A stretch of 64,000 nucleotides of DNA. It comes from Sphingomonas ginsenosidivorax (GTDB lineage: Bacteria > Pseudomonadota > Alphaproteobacteria > Sphingomonadales > Sphingomonadaceae). Position 1 is the first letter of the stretch; each line of letters opens with the position of its first letter. Positions 33,614 through 41,857 of the stretch are shown one piece after another. The notes under the pieces are model-generated. The model was not told the DNA's origin, searched no databases, and saw nothing but the letters and a program-made list of their open reading frames with translations. The DNA is taken from NCBI RefSeq assembly GCF_007995065.1, contig NZ_VOQR01000001.1, forward strand, positions 2,855,001 to 2,919,000. Reading direction: 5' to 3'. Both the position numbers and the translations under genes were made by a program.

Positions 33614-35362
33614 ATGTCGAAGACCGTGATCGCGTATCTGTTCGCCGAGACGCTGCACCTCGCAGGCGTCGAACGTATATACGGCGTCGTCGGCGACAGC
33701 CTCAACGGCCTGACCGACAGCCTGCGCCGCCAGGGCAAGATCGACTGGGTCCATGTCCGCAACGAGGAAGCCGCGGCGTTCGCCGCGGGTGCCGAGGCGC
33801 AACTGACCGGCAGGCTCGCGGTCTGCGCCGGCTCGTGCGGCCCCGGCAACATGCACCTCATCAACGGCCTCTACGACTGCCACCGCACGCGCGTGCCCGT
33901 GCTGGCGATCGCCGCGCAGATTCCGACCGCCGAGATCGGCTCGAACTATTTCCAGGAAACCCGCCCCGAGGCGCTGTTCCGCGAATGCAGCGTCTATTGC
34001 GAGACGATCAGCGACGCCGACCAGATGCCGCGCACGCTCGACACCGCGATCCGCGCCGCGGTCGGGCAGCGCGGCGTGTCGGTGGTCGCGATGTCGGGCG
34101 ATGTCGCACTGCGGACCACGACCGGCACGCTCGCGAGGTCCAGCGGCGTGCTGCTGCCCGCGCCTGCGACGATCGTCCCCGATGCGGCGGGCGTGGCCGA
34201 ACTCGCCGCGTTGCTCAACGGCTCCGGCCGCGTCACCATCCTTGCCGGCCGCGGCTGCCGTACCGCACACGCGGCGCTGCTCGATCTCGCCAAGACGTTG
34301 CAGGCGCCGATCGTCCATGCGCTCGGCGGCAAGGAGTTCGTCGAATATGACAACCCCTATGACGTCGGCATGACCGGGCTGATCGGCTTCTCGTCGGGCT
34401 ACGACGCGATGATGGGCTGCGACACGCTGCTGATGCTCGGCACTGACTTCCCCTATCGGCAGTTCTTCCCGACCAAGGCCAAGGTCGCGCAGATCGATAT
34501 CCGCTCGGAGAACCTCGGTCGCCGCACCGGCATCGACATCGGCCTGATCGGTGACGTCGGCGCGACCATCGCCGCGCTGCTCCCTAAATTGACCGCGCCC
34601 CGCGACGGCGACTTCCTGCAGGCCTCGCGCAAGGATTATGCGAAGGCGCGCGAAGGCCTGGACGAGCTCGCGCACGGCACCCCCGGCAGCGGCGTCCTCC
34701 ACCCCCAGCACGTCGCGCGCGTACTCAGCGAACAGGCCGCCGACGACGCGGTGTTCGCCTGCGATGTCGGCACGCCCACCGTCTGGGCCGCGCGCTACCT
34801 CGCGATGAACGGCCGCCGCCGCCTGCTGGGCTCGTTCAACCACGGCTCGATGGCCAACGCACTGCCACAGGCGATCGGCGCGCAGGCGGCCTATCCGGGG
34901 CGGCAGGTGGTGACGCTGTCGGGCGACGGCGGTCTCGCCATGCTGATGGGCGAGCTGCTGACGATCAAGCAGCTCAACCTGCCCGTGAAGATCATCGTCT
35001 TCAACAACGGCACGCTCGGCTTCGTCGAGATGGAGATGAAGGCGGCGGGCCTGGTCGAGACCGGCGTGACGCTCGACAACCCCGATTTTGCCGCGATGGC
35101 GCGGGCGATCGGCATCCACGGCGTTCGCATCACCGATCCGGGCGAGGTCGAGGCCGGCGTTCGCGACGTCCTCGCGCATCCCGGCCCCGCGCTGCTCGAC
35201 GCCGTCACCGCGCGCACCGAACTGTCCATGCCGCCGAAGATCACGATCGAACAGATGAAGGGCTTCACGCTCTACATGGCCAAGGCAGTCCTCAGCGGCC
35301 GCGGCGATTCGGTGATCGAACTGGGCAAGACCAATGTCGGGCTGCTGAAACGCTTCCTGTAA
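33614..35362 (+). CDS. poxB: Pyruvate dehydrogenase (ubiquinone-dependent), PoxB-like
   Basis: 582 residues, full length. Thiamin-diphosphate enzyme with three domains: N-terminal RNEEAAAFAAGAEA (near 47-60, activating Glu) and CAGSCGPGNMHLINGLYDC (near 72-90); a middle FAD-type region; and C-terminal GDGGLAMLMGELLTIKQLNLPVK with NNGTLGFVEMEMKAAG, the TPP-Mg binding segment. It oxidises pyruvate to acetate and CO2 and passes electrons to ubiquinone at the membrane. Related acetolactate-type enzymes cannot be ruled out, but the sequence order and the membrane-type C-terminus (FTLYMAKAVLSGRGDSVIELG) favour PoxB. Confidence 0.9.
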   Translation: MSKTVIAYLFAETLHLAGVERIYGVVGDSLNGLTDSLRRQGKIDWVHVRNEEAAAFAAGAEAQLTGRLAVCAGSCGPGNMHLINGLYDCHRTRVPVLAIAAQIPTAEIGSNYFQETRPEALFRECSVYCETISDADQMPRTLDTAIRAAVGQRGVSVVAMSGDVALRTTTGTLARSSGVLLPAPATIVPDAAGVAELAALLNGSGRVTILAGRGCRTAHAALLDLAKTLQAPIVHALGGKEFVEYDNPYDVGMTGLIGFSSGYDAMMGCDTLLMLGTDFPYRQFFPTKAKVAQIDIRSENLGRRTGIDIGLIGDVGATIAALLPKLTAPRDGDFLQASRKDYAKAREGLDELAHGTPGSGVLHPQHVARVLSEQAADDAVFACDVGTPTVWAARYLAMNGRRRLLGSFNHGSMANALPQAIGAQAAYPGRQVVTLSGDGGLAMLMGELLTIKQLNLPVKIIVFNNGTLGFVEMEMKAAGLVETGVTLDNPDFAAMARAIGIHGVRITDPGEVEAGVRDVLAHPGPALLDAVTARTELSMPPKITIEQMKGFTLYMAKAVLSGRGDSVIELGKTNVGLLKRFL

Positions 35363-35381
35363 CGCCGGATCGGGCGCTCAT

Positions 35382-35408
35382 CCGTCATCCCGACGAACGC
35401 CGGGATGA
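35382..35408. repeat. Single REP-like palindrome
   Basis: CGTCATCCCGACGAACGCCGGGATGAAG folds as TCATCCCG/CGGGATGA with a weak loop. It lies between the convergent poxB and TRIC-channel genes and may end transcription of both. Confidence 0.55.
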
Positions 35409-35412
35409 AGGC

Positions 35413-36054
35413 TCACCGCGTGCCCGGATACGCCGGCAGCGCCAGGTGGAACCGGATTGCCGCCGCGCGCAGCGTGAACCCCGCGCTCGCGCCGGCCAGC
35501 GCCGCCCAGCCCTGCGGCACGCCCAGCAACACCAGCCCGACATAGGTCGCCGACGCCAGCGCCGCGGCCGTGACGTACAGCTCGGGCCGCATCAGGATCG
35601 ACGGCTCGCCCGCCAGCACGTCGCGGATGATCCCCCCGACGCACGCGGCCACCACCCCCATCACCGCTGCCGGGACCGGCGGGATGCCATAGCGCATCGC
35701 CTTCGACGCGCCGTACACCGCATAGGCGGCAAGCCCCAGCGCATCGAACCAGTCGAGCGCCTCGTCCTTCCACCAGCGCGCCGGCGTCGTCCAGATCAGC
35801 AACGCCATCGCCAGGCACACCGCCGCAGCACGCGCGTCATGCACCCAGAACACCGGCGCACCAATCAGCAAGTCGCGCACCGTACCCCCGCCGACCCCAG
35901 TGATCAGCGCGAAGAAGGCGAGCGTGACCGCGGTCTGCCCGCGCTTCGCCGCGGCAAGCGCGCCCGAGGCGGCGAAAACCGCCAGCCCGGCCAGATCGGC
36001 CCAGGGCGCCGCGACGGGCAGGATTGCGACGGGAAGGATGGGTGTCGGCAGCAT
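35413..36054 (-). CDS. TRIC-like (UPF0126/YicG) membrane channel protein
   Basis: 213 residues from ATG 36054, which starts MLPTPILPVAILPVA. Seven hydrophobic segments and two internally similar Gly-rich motifs, GVGGGTVRDLLIG (near 53-65) and CVGGIIRDVLAGEP (near 138-151), mark the two-fold repeat of trimeric intracellular cation channel homologues. Expected in the inner membrane as a potassium-permeable channel. The ORF reaches further upstream but only the chosen start fits the family. Confidence 0.9.
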   Translation of the reverse strand: MLPTPILPVAILPVAAPWADLAGLAVFAASGALAAAKRGQTAVTLAFFALITGVGGGTVRDLLIGAPVFWVHDARAAAVCLAMALLIWTTPARWWKDEALDWFDALGLAAYAVYGASKAMRYGIPPVPAAVMGVVAACVGGIIRDVLAGEPSILMRPELYVTAAALASATYVGLVLLGVPQGWAALAGASAGFTLRAAAIRFHLALPAYPGTR

Positions 36055-36195
36055 TTGCAGGGGCTTATCCCAGTTCGTTGCCGCACGCGACGGAACCCTT
36101 TGGCTTCCTGAACGTGCGGTTGTTTCAGGTTCATGCAACCGTCCTTATTCTCCCAACGTTACGGCAACAGTTCTTTTCAAAACGGGAGTAAGAAT

Positions 36196-36495
36196 ATGCG
36201 TAAGATGATGCTCGCCCTGGGGTGCACCGCGATGGTCCTGCCGACGATGCTGGTCCCGGTGTCGTCCGCCGAAGCGCGTCGCGAATGGCGCGGTCGCGAC
36301 GGCCGGATCTATTGTAAGAAGAACAACGGCACGACCGGCACGATCATCGGCGGCGTCGGTGGCGCGCTGCTCGGCCGCACGGTCGACACCCGCGGCGACC
36401 GCACGGTCGGTACGCTCGGCGGCGCGGTCCTCGGCGGTCTCGCCGGTCGCGCGATCGACAAGGGTTCGAGCAACAACAACCGTCGCTGCCGCTAA
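36196..36495 (+). CDS. Glycine-zipper small exported protein
   Basis: 99 residues from ATG 36196, with the GGGAG ribosome-binding site nearby and a signal peptide (MRKMMLALGCTAMVLPTMLV, probable cut after SSAEA). The mature part starts with a basic stretch (RREWRGRDGRIYCKKNNG) and holds a Gly-zipper (TIIGGVGGALLGRTVD and GTLGGAVLGGLAGRAID). Glycine-zipper 2TM proteins lie in the outer or inner membrane; the function is unknown. A terminator follows. Confidence 0.8.
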   Translation: MRKMMLALGCTAMVLPTMLVPVSSAEARREWRGRDGRIYCKKNNGTTGTIIGGVGGALLGRTVDTRGDRTVGTLGGAVLGGLAGRAIDKGSSNNNRRCR

Positions 36496-36502
36496 ACGGC
36501 CC

Positions 36503-36523
36503 GGTCCGGGCCTTGCCCGGACC
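36503..36523 (+). other. Perfect hairpin after the glycine-zipper gene
   Basis: GGTCCGGGC-CTT-GCCCGGACC, nine perfect pairs, starting seven bases after the stop codon, without a U-tract. It may stabilise the mRNA 3' end or pause polymerase before the true terminator at 36566. Confidence 0.5.
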
Positions 36524-36565
36524 ACTAGGCAATCCCCTGGGTTAGGCCCGGGCGGCGGAACAATC

Positions 36566-36600
36566 GGGGCGCTCGCGAGATGATCGCGGGCGCCCCTTTT
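36566..36600 (+). terminator. Rho-independent terminator between the glycine-zipper gene and osmC
   Basis: GGGGCGCTCGCGA (36566-36578), loop GATGA, TCGCGGGCGCCCC (36584-36596), then TTTT. All 13 positions pair with one wobble. It separates the two genes, so osmC has its own promoter in a very short gap or depends on readthrough. Confidence 0.85.
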
Positions 36601-36621
36601 GCATTTCAGGAGACAGAAATC

Positions 36622-37047
36622 ATGACGACCCGTAGCGCTTCGGCAAAATATGAAGGCCTCGGCAAGGACGGCAAGGGCCATGTCTCGACGCAGTCGGGCG
36701 TCCTCTCCGACAACGCCTACGGCTTCAACACGCGGTTCGAGAACGAGCCCGGCACCAACCCCGAGGAACTGATCGCCGCCGCGCATGCGAGCTGCTTCAC
36801 GATGGCGCTGAGCTTCGCGCTCGCGGGCAAGGGCTATTCGGCCGGCACGCTCGAAACCAGCGCGAAGGTCACGCTCGACAAGGACGGCGACGGCTTCAAG
36901 ATCACCAAGTCCGCGCTGACGCTCAACGCCAAGGTCGACGGCATCGCAAAGGACGAGTTCGAGGCGATCGCCGCGGACGCCAAGGCGAACTGCCCGATCT
37001 CGAAGGTCCTGAACTGCGAGATCACGCTCGAGCACACGCTGGCGTAA
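36622..37047 (+). CDS. osmC: OsmC-family peroxiredoxin (organic hydroperoxide resistance)
   Basis: 141 residues from ATG 36622, preceded by a good CAGGAGA ribosome-binding site; the upstream frame would start in the terminator. The family pattern is present: PGTNPEELIAAAHASCFTMALS (about 47-68) with the first catalytic Cys, and AKANCPISKVLNCEITLEHTLA near the end with the second. It reduces organic hydroperoxides in the cytoplasm. OsmC rather than Ohr is preferred from the length and C-terminus. Confidence 0.9.
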   Translation: MTTRSASAKYEGLGKDGKGHVSTQSGVLSDNAYGFNTRFENEPGTNPEELIAAAHASCFTMALSFALAGKGYSAGTLETSAKVTLDKDGDGFKITKSALTLNAKVDGIAKDEFEAIAADAKANCPISKVLNCEITLEHTLA

Positions 37048-37155
37048 TCCCGCGTCACGCCGGACATGGTCCGGCATCCATCGTGCCGCGCACGCAAACG
37101 TTCGAAGGCGCGGCACTACGGGACAGCACGATAGCCCACCCGTGCGTCCCAAATC

Positions 37156-37250
37156 CGTCATCCCCGCGAAGGCGGGGATCCAGACTGGCTAGCTTTGCGG
37201 GAAGCCCGCAACGTCCGAGTATATGGATCCCCGCCTCCGCGGGGATGACG
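37156..37250. repeat. REP-like paired palindrome, GTCATCCCCGCGAAGG family
   Basis: CGTCATCCCCGCGAAGGCGG faces CCGCCTCCGCGGGGATGACG. A single half-element (CGTCACGCCGGACATGGTCC) precedes it near 37053-37080. The gap 37048-37334 holds no other feature I can support. Confidence 0.75.
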
Positions 37251-37334
37251 ACGTTGACGTGTCGCGGAGTCGTACCGGCGACGCCACCCATGGTAAGGCA
37301 CAAGCCGCATCGCCATCGACGATGCCGCCCGAAA

Positions 37335-37556
37335 TCAGATAATCCCGCCGCCCAGCATCAGCCGCAGCGCGAAGATGATGATCAGCACCACGTTGAGGTT
37401 CCGCCCGGCATTGCTCGACGACAGCGCGCCGACCGCCGCGCCGACGATCCCGATCGGGATCACCATCCAGTTCATCCACCCCAGCAGCGGTATGAACGCG
37501 ACCAGCCCCAGGGCGAGCGTGACGAGGCCGATGAGGATCGAGACAAGGTTCAGCAT
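37335..37556 (-). CDS. Small two-helix inner-membrane protein
   Basis: 73 residues from ATG 37556. Hydrophobic helices at about 5-24 and 27-48, and a third short hydrophobic C-terminal stretch (NVVLIIIFALRLMLGGGII), with a GAAVGALSSSNAGRNLN loop. It resembles small YqaE/Pmp3-like or DUF-type membrane proteins, but no definite family is named. The ORF upstream of this start is antisense to the lipoprotein gene. Confidence 0.7.
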   Translation of the reverse strand: MLNLVSILIGLVTLALGLVAFIPLLGWMNWMVIPIGIVGAAVGALSSSNAGRNLNVVLIIIFALRLMLGGGII

Positions 37557-37662
37557 GCCCCGGATATGGCGTAGCGCTCGGTCGCCGACAAGTGTGCCGC
37601 GCGATCCAGCCCAGCCTCGCGACAACGCTTTCTTGACGCCCGCCCCGCTATACACTCGCGCC

Positions 37663-38397
37663 ATGAAACCGATTCGCGCCATCCCCCTGCTCGCTCTTGC
37701 CCTGATCGCGTGCGACAAGGCTCCCGCCGGCCAGGATCTGAACAGCCTCGACGCCGAACTGACCGCGAGCAATACGGGCAACGCGCGCGACCCTGCGCTC
37801 ACCGCGGCGCTCGCCGACCAGATCATGGTCGACCCGACGCTCGCGCAATCGTCCAACGGCAACGCGGTCCGTCCGCCGCCCCGCCCGGCCAGCGGCGCGG
37901 TGCCGCCCGACGGAGTCGCGCCGCGCACCGATCCGACCGACCCGGCGACGCTGAAAAAGGCACCGGCGCCCAGCGGCGACTGCCCCGAATGCAAGGCTGC
38001 CAAGGGTGCGCTGACGCTCGGCGCGCTTGCCGAACGCCAGGCCAATCGCCGCACCGCGGCCTGCGCCGGCGCGATCGGCTACAGCGCGGGCTGGGCGAAC
38101 CGCCTGCCCGCCGACCTGCCGCTCTACCCCGACGCACGGCTCGCCGAGGCAGCGGGTGCGGACCAGGACGGCTGCCGGCTCCGCGTCGTCAGCTTCGCCA
38201 GCGCCGCGACCGTCGATCGCCTGATCGACTTCTACTACACCAGGGCGACGAAGGCGGGGTATTCGACCGGGCACCGCACCGACGGCGCGCAGCATGTGCT
38301 CGGCGGCACTCGCGGCGAGGACGCCTATGTCGTCTATGTCACGGCGCGCAGCGGCGGCGGCAGCGAGGTCGATCTCGTCTCCAACGCCGGGATCTGA
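37663..38397 (+). CDS. Predicted lipoprotein, hypothetical
   Basis: 244 residues from ATG 37663, giving a lipoprotein signal (MKPIRAIPLLALALIACDKA, lipobox ALIAC). The middle is Pro/Ala/Asp-rich and flexible (RPPPRPASGAVPPDGVAPRT). It contains a CPECKAAKG and a TAACAGAIGYSAGWANRLPADLP region, and the C-terminus is a small domain (CRLRVVSFASAATVDRLIDF, then GGTRGEDAYVVYVTA). Envelope protein of unknown role, running in the same direction as crcB, 55 bases ahead. Confidence 0.7.
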   Translation: MKPIRAIPLLALALIACDKAPAGQDLNSLDAELTASNTGNARDPALTAALADQIMVDPTLAQSSNGNAVRPPPRPASGAVPPDGVAPRTDPTDPATLKKAPAPSGDCPECKAAKGALTLGALAERQANRRTAACAGAIGYSAGWANRLPADLPLYPDARLAEAAGADQDGCRLRVVSFASAATVDRLIDFYYTRATKAGYSTGHRTDGAQHVLGGTRGEDAYVVYVTARSGGGSEVDLVSNAGI

Positions 38398-38452
38398 CCG
38401 GAGTCCGGACGCGCGGCTTCCGCCGGGGCGCGATTCGCGCTACGGGCGCATC

Positions 38453-38827
38453 ATGTCTCTCCTGTATGTCATGCTCGGCGGCGCCTTCGGCTCCGGCGCG
38501 CGGTATCTGACGGGCCGCGCGACGCTGTCGCTGTTCGGACCCGGTTTCCCCTATGGCACGCTTGCCGTGAACCTTGTCGGCGGGCTGCTGATGGGGGCGC
38601 TGGTTGGCGTGCTCGCGCGCGCGTCGAACGGTGGCGAGACGTGGCGGCTGCTGCTCGGCGTCGGCGTGCTCGGCGGGTTCACGACCTTCTCGTCCTTCTC
38701 GCTCGATGTGGTGACGATGATCGAACGCGGCCAGCTGACGGTCGCGCTCGGCTATGTCCTCGTGTCCGTCATCGGCTCGATCGCCGCGCTGTTCGCCGGC
38801 CTCACGCTTGCAAGGACCGTCGCATGA
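38453..38827 (+). CDS. crcB: Fluoride exporter CrcB/Fluc
   Basis: 124 residues from ATG 38453. It carries the CrcB family marks: GGAFGSGARYLTGR (about 9-22), FPYGTLAVNLVGGLLMGAL (about 32-50) with the asparagine channel residue, and LGGFTTFSSFSLDVV (about 73-87), the conserved Phe-containing motif. Four membrane helices in total. It forms a dual-topology channel that exports fluoride. No fluoride riboswitch pattern was recognised in the short leader. Its stop overlaps the next gene by four bases. Confidence 0.94.
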   Translation: MSLLYVMLGGAFGSGARYLTGRATLSLFGPGFPYGTLAVNLVGGLLMGALVGVLARASNGGETWRLLLGVGVLGGFTTFSSFSLDVVTMIERGQLTVALGYVLVSVIGSIAALFAGLTLARTVA

Positions 38828-40035
38828 CCGCAGGCAAGAGCGACAGCAAGGACGCCGGCGTCCGCGAATATAATGTCGGCTTCGACGACGACGGCATCCG
38901 TCTCGATCGCTGGTTCAAGCGGCATCTGCCCGACACCAGCTACACCACCGTCGCGATGTGGGCGCGCACCGGCCAGCTCCGCGTCGACGGCGCCCGCGCG
39001 ACCCCCGGCGACCGCATCGCCGCCGGCCAGATGCTGCGCGTGCCGCCCCCCGAGGCCGACAAGGCCGCGGCCGACGTCGACAAGCCCAAGCGCGTCCGCG
39101 AACGCGTGATCCTTTCCGAGGAAGAGACCGAGGCCGCGCAGGCGATGGTGATCCACAAGGACTTCCAGGCGTTCGTCCTCAACAAGCCCCCCGGTCTCGC
39201 GACGCAGGGCGGGACCAAGACCACGCAGCATGTCGACGGCCTGCTCGACGCGCTGCAGTACGACAATGAGGGCCGTCCCAAGCTCGTCCACCGGCTCGAC
39301 AAGGACACGTCGGGCGCGCTGCTCGTCGCGCGCACCAGCCGCGCCGCGGCGTTCTTCGCCAAGGCCTTTTCGAGCCGCACCGCACGGAAGGTCTATTGGG
39401 CACTGGTGGTCGACGTACCGTCGATCGAGGACGGCATGATCGAGCTCCCAATCGCCAAGCAGCCCGGCACCGGCGGCGAGAAGATGCATGTCGACGAGGC
39501 CGAGGGCGCGCCCGCACGCACCCGCTACCGCGTCATCGAGCGCGCCGGCAACCGCGCCGCCTGGGTCGAGCTGCAGCCCTTCACCGGCCGCACGCACCAG
39601 CTCCGCGTCCACATGGCGGCGATCGGCCACCCGATCGTCGGCGACGGCAAATACGGCGGCGCCGCGGCGTTCCTGACCGGCGGCATCTCGCGGAAGATGC
39701 ATCTGCACGCGCGCCGCATCAAGGTCGACCATCCCGATGGCGGCGGCATCGACGTCACCGCCGAGCTGCCGACGCATTTCGCCGAGAGCCTCAAGCAACT
39801 GGGCTTCGACGAGAAGCTCGGCGACGCGCTGGTGCTCGAAGAAAAGACCCCGATGTCGAAGGAGCAGCTGAAGAGCCGCGCCAAGGCGCACTCGAAGGTG
39901 ATGCGCAAGGAGCATCGCGGCGAACGTCGCGGGCGCGGCGCGCAGGACGACAAGCCCCGCGCCAATGCACGGTCCGGTGGCGCGAAAGCGGGCAAACCCG
40001 GCGGCGTGAAGCCCAAGGGCGCGCCGAAGCGGTAA
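38824..40035 (+). CDS. RluA-family pseudouridine synthase
   Basis: 403 residues from ATG 38824. An S4-like RNA-binding region (about 18-75, with RLDRWFKRHLPDTSYTTV) is followed by the pseudouridine synthase core: FVLNKPPGLATQGG near 118-131 and the catalytic HRLDKDTSGALLVART near 157-172, with FTGRTHQLRVHMAAIGHPIVGD near 254-275. The C-terminus is a long basic tail, rich in Arg, Lys and Gly (about 350-403), which probably binds RNA. It modifies uridines in rRNA or tRNA; which position is not told by sequence. Confidence 0.92.
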   Translation: MTAGKSDSKDAGVREYNVGFDDDGIRLDRWFKRHLPDTSYTTVAMWARTGQLRVDGARATPGDRIAAGQMLRVPPPEADKAAADVDKPKRVRERVILSEEETEAAQAMVIHKDFQAFVLNKPPGLATQGGTKTTQHVDGLLDALQYDNEGRPKLVHRLDKDTSGALLVARTSRAAAFFAKAFSSRTARKVYWALVVDVPSIEDGMIELPIAKQPGTGGEKMHVDEAEGAPARTRYRVIERAGNRAAWVELQPFTGRTHQLRVHMAAIGHPIVGDGKYGGAAAFLTGGISRKMHLHARRIKVDHPDGGGIDVTAELPTHFAESLKQLGFDEKLGDALVLEEKTPMSKEQLKSRAKAHSKVMRKEHRGERRGRGAQDDKPRANARSGGAKAGKPGGVKPKGAPKR

Positions 40036-40048
40036 ACCGTTGAAAACC

Positions 40049-40146
40049 CACCCCGGCGGAGGCCGGGGCCCAGTTGGGAAACGATCGTGGCGACGGGCAT
40101 CGCTCCCTTACATCGACCTCACCAACTGGGCCCCGGCCTCCGCCGC
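40049..40146. repeat. REP-like paired palindrome, CCCCGGCGGAGGCCGGGG family
   Basis: CACCCCGGCGGAGGCCGGGG faces CCCCGGCCTCCGCCGCGG. Third member of this family in the window, between two genes on the same strand. Confidence 0.75.
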
Positions 40147-40218
40147 GGACGCGCGGCTTTGGTCGACAGTCGTGGGTATGCGCGTTGACTGTCCTCCCGC
40201 ATCATCTACCAGAGCGCG

Positions 40219-40881
40219 ATGTCCATCCGCCTAGCCGTATTCGATTGCGACGGGACGCTCGTCGACAGCCAGGCGAACATCTGCGTCGCCTGCGAAACCG
40301 CATTCGAGGAGTCGGGCCTCGTCGCGCCGCCCCGCGCCGCCATCCGCCGCATCGTCGGGCTGAGCCTGGTTGAGGCGATGCGCGTCCTGACTCCGCAGGC
40401 GGACGACGACACGCACCGCCTGCTCGCTGAGCGCTACAAGGAATCGTTCCGCGCGATGCGCACGAGCGGCACGCTGATCGAGGAGCCGTTGTTCGACGGC
40501 ATCGCCGACGTCCTGCGCAATCTGGTCGATGACGGCTGGCTGCTCGGGGTTGCGACCGGCAAGTCCGACCGCGGCCTCGCGCATATCCTCGATCAGCACG
40601 CGATCACCGGCCATTTCGTGACGCTGCAGACCGCCGACCGCCACCCGTCCAAGCCCGATCCGACGATGTTGCTCGCCGCGATGGCGGAGGCCGGCGCAAG
40701 CCCGCAGGATACCGCGATGATCGGCGACACGAGCTTCGACATGGCGATGGCCAAGGCAGCGGGCGCGCGCGCGGTGGGTGTCGCCTGGGGCTATCACGCC
40801 ATCCACGAACTGTCCGACGCAGGCGCGGACGTCGTCGCCAGCGACGTCGCCGATCTGCCGCGGCTGGTAGCCCGTCCGTGA
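40219..40881 (+). CDS. HAD-IA phosphatase, phosphoglycolate phosphatase-like
   Basis: 220 residues, normal for the group. Catalytic FDCDGTLVDSQ near 8-18 (nucleophile Asp and general acid Asp), GVATGKSDRGL near 114-124, the Lys in SKPDPTMLLAAM near 145-156, and MIGDTSFDMAMAKAAG near 170-185 with metal-binding Asp. A cap domain lies between residues 20 and 85. It hydrolyses phosphate esters, possibly phosphoglycolate. It is linked to the next gene by a four-base overlap (GTGA). Confidence 0.9.
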   Translation: MSIRLAVFDCDGTLVDSQANICVACETAFEESGLVAPPRAAIRRIVGLSLVEAMRVLTPQADDDTHRLLAERYKESFRAMRTSGTLIEEPLFDGIADVLRNLVDDGWLLGVATGKSDRGLAHILDQHAITGHFVTLQTADRHPSKPDPTMLLAAMAEAGASPQDTAMIGDTSFDMAMAKAAGARAVGVAWGYHAIHELSDAGADVVASDVADLPRLVARP

Positions 40882-41087
40882 CCGACAAGGCGCAGGGGCG
40901 CTGGCTGGCGCTGGTCGGCGTGCGCATCGCCGGCACCGCGGGCGCGATGCTCGGTCTCGTGCTGATCGCGCGCGCTTATGCCTGGCCGCAGAAAGCGCTC
41001 GGCGTCGCGATCGTGCTGTCGGCGCTGCTGCTGATCGCCGTGGTGCCAAGGGCGCTCGCGCACCGCTGGCGGACGCCCGAGGCATGA
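40878..41087 (+). CDS. Small two-helix membrane protein
   Basis: 69 residues from a GTG start overlapping the end of the HAD phosphatase gene (GTGA). Two hydrophobic helices, about 10-32 and 38-58, and short basic ends (RALAHRWRTPEA). Overlaps the atp12 start by four bases (ATGA). The three genes thus form a tightly coupled run. No family recognised. Confidence 0.7.
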   Translation: MTDKAQGRWLALVGVRIAGTAGAMLGLVLIARAYAWPQKALGVAIVLSALLLIAVVPRALAHRWRTPEA

Positions 41088-41776
41088 AGCGCTTCTGGAC
41101 CGACGTCGCGATCGACGACGCCCGGGTGGTCACGCTCGACAGCAAGCCGGTGCGCACGCCCGGTCGCCGGCCACTCGCGCTCCCGACGGATGCGTTGGCG
41201 CAGGCCGTTGCCGAGGAATGGCGCGCGGTCGGCACCGACATCGATCCCAGGGCAATGCCGCTGACCGGCCTCGCCAACGCTGCTACCGATCCGATCGCGA
41301 CCGATCCTGCCGCGTTCGCTGCAGGGCTCGCGCGCTATGCCGAGAGCGACCTGCTCTGCTATCGCTCCGAAGGCCCGCCGCCGCTGGTCGAGCGCCAGGC
41401 CGCGTCCTGGGATCCGCTGCTCGATTGGGCTGCGGCTCGCTATGACGTGCATTTCGCGGTGACGTCCGGCGTGATGCACGTCACGCAGCCGCCCGCGACC
41501 ATCGCCAGGCTAAGCACGACCGTCGCGGCCTTCGATCCGTTCGCGCTCGCCGGGCTGTCCCCGGTCGTTACGCTCACCGGATCGGTGATCATCGCGTTGG
41601 CGCTGCTCGAACAGCGGATCGACGCCAACACAGCCTGGGCGGCGGCCGGGATCGACGAGGACTGGTCGGTCGAGATGTGGGGCGAAGACTGGCAGGCTGC
41701 TCAGTCGCGCGCGGCAAAGCGCCGCGAGTTCGATTTCGGCGTGCAGTTCCTGGGATTACTCACCCCGTCACCCTGA
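41084..41776 (+). CDS. ATP12-family F1-ATPase assembly chaperone
   Basis: 230 residues. The ATP12 layout is clear: MKRFWTDVAIDDARVVTLDSKPVRTPG (N-terminal), EEWRAVGTDIDPRAMPLTGLANAATD (about 45-70), ESDLLCYRSEGPPPLVERQ (about 86-104), WDPLLDWAAARYD (about 107-119). It assists assembly of the alpha subunits of F1-ATP synthase and is known from mitochondria and alphaproteobacteria. The final codons and the TGA stop come from a palindromic repeat (41766-41853). Confidence 0.93.
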   Translation: MKRFWTDVAIDDARVVTLDSKPVRTPGRRPLALPTDALAQAVAEEWRAVGTDIDPRAMPLTGLANAATDPIATDPAAFAAGLARYAESDLLCYRSEGPPPLVERQAASWDPLLDWAAARYDVHFAVTSGVMHVTQPPATIARLSTTVAAFDPFALAGLSPVVTLTGSVIIALALLEQRIDANTAWAAAGIDEDWSVEMWGEDWQAAQSRAAKRREFDFGVQFLGLLTPSP

Positions 41777-41853
41777 ACTTGTTTCAGGGTCTACCCGTCC
41801 ACGTGCGATACCGTGTGTGGTTGGGTGGATGCTGAACCAAGTTCAGCATGACG
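41766..41853. repeat. REP-like paired palindrome that ends the atp12 gene
   Basis: CGTCACCCTGAACTTGTTTC faces AAGTTCAGCATGACG. The first 11 bases lie in the atp12 reading frame, supplying its Ser-Pro and stop codon. It sits between convergent atp12 and gmk genes. Confidence 0.8.
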
Positions 41854-41857
41854 ATGC

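Noticed and set aside
38398-38452. Fluoride riboswitch before crcB
   Set aside because: The 55-base gap is too short and lacks the conserved GGNGAUGG and CUGAUGCC-type elements of the crcB motif.
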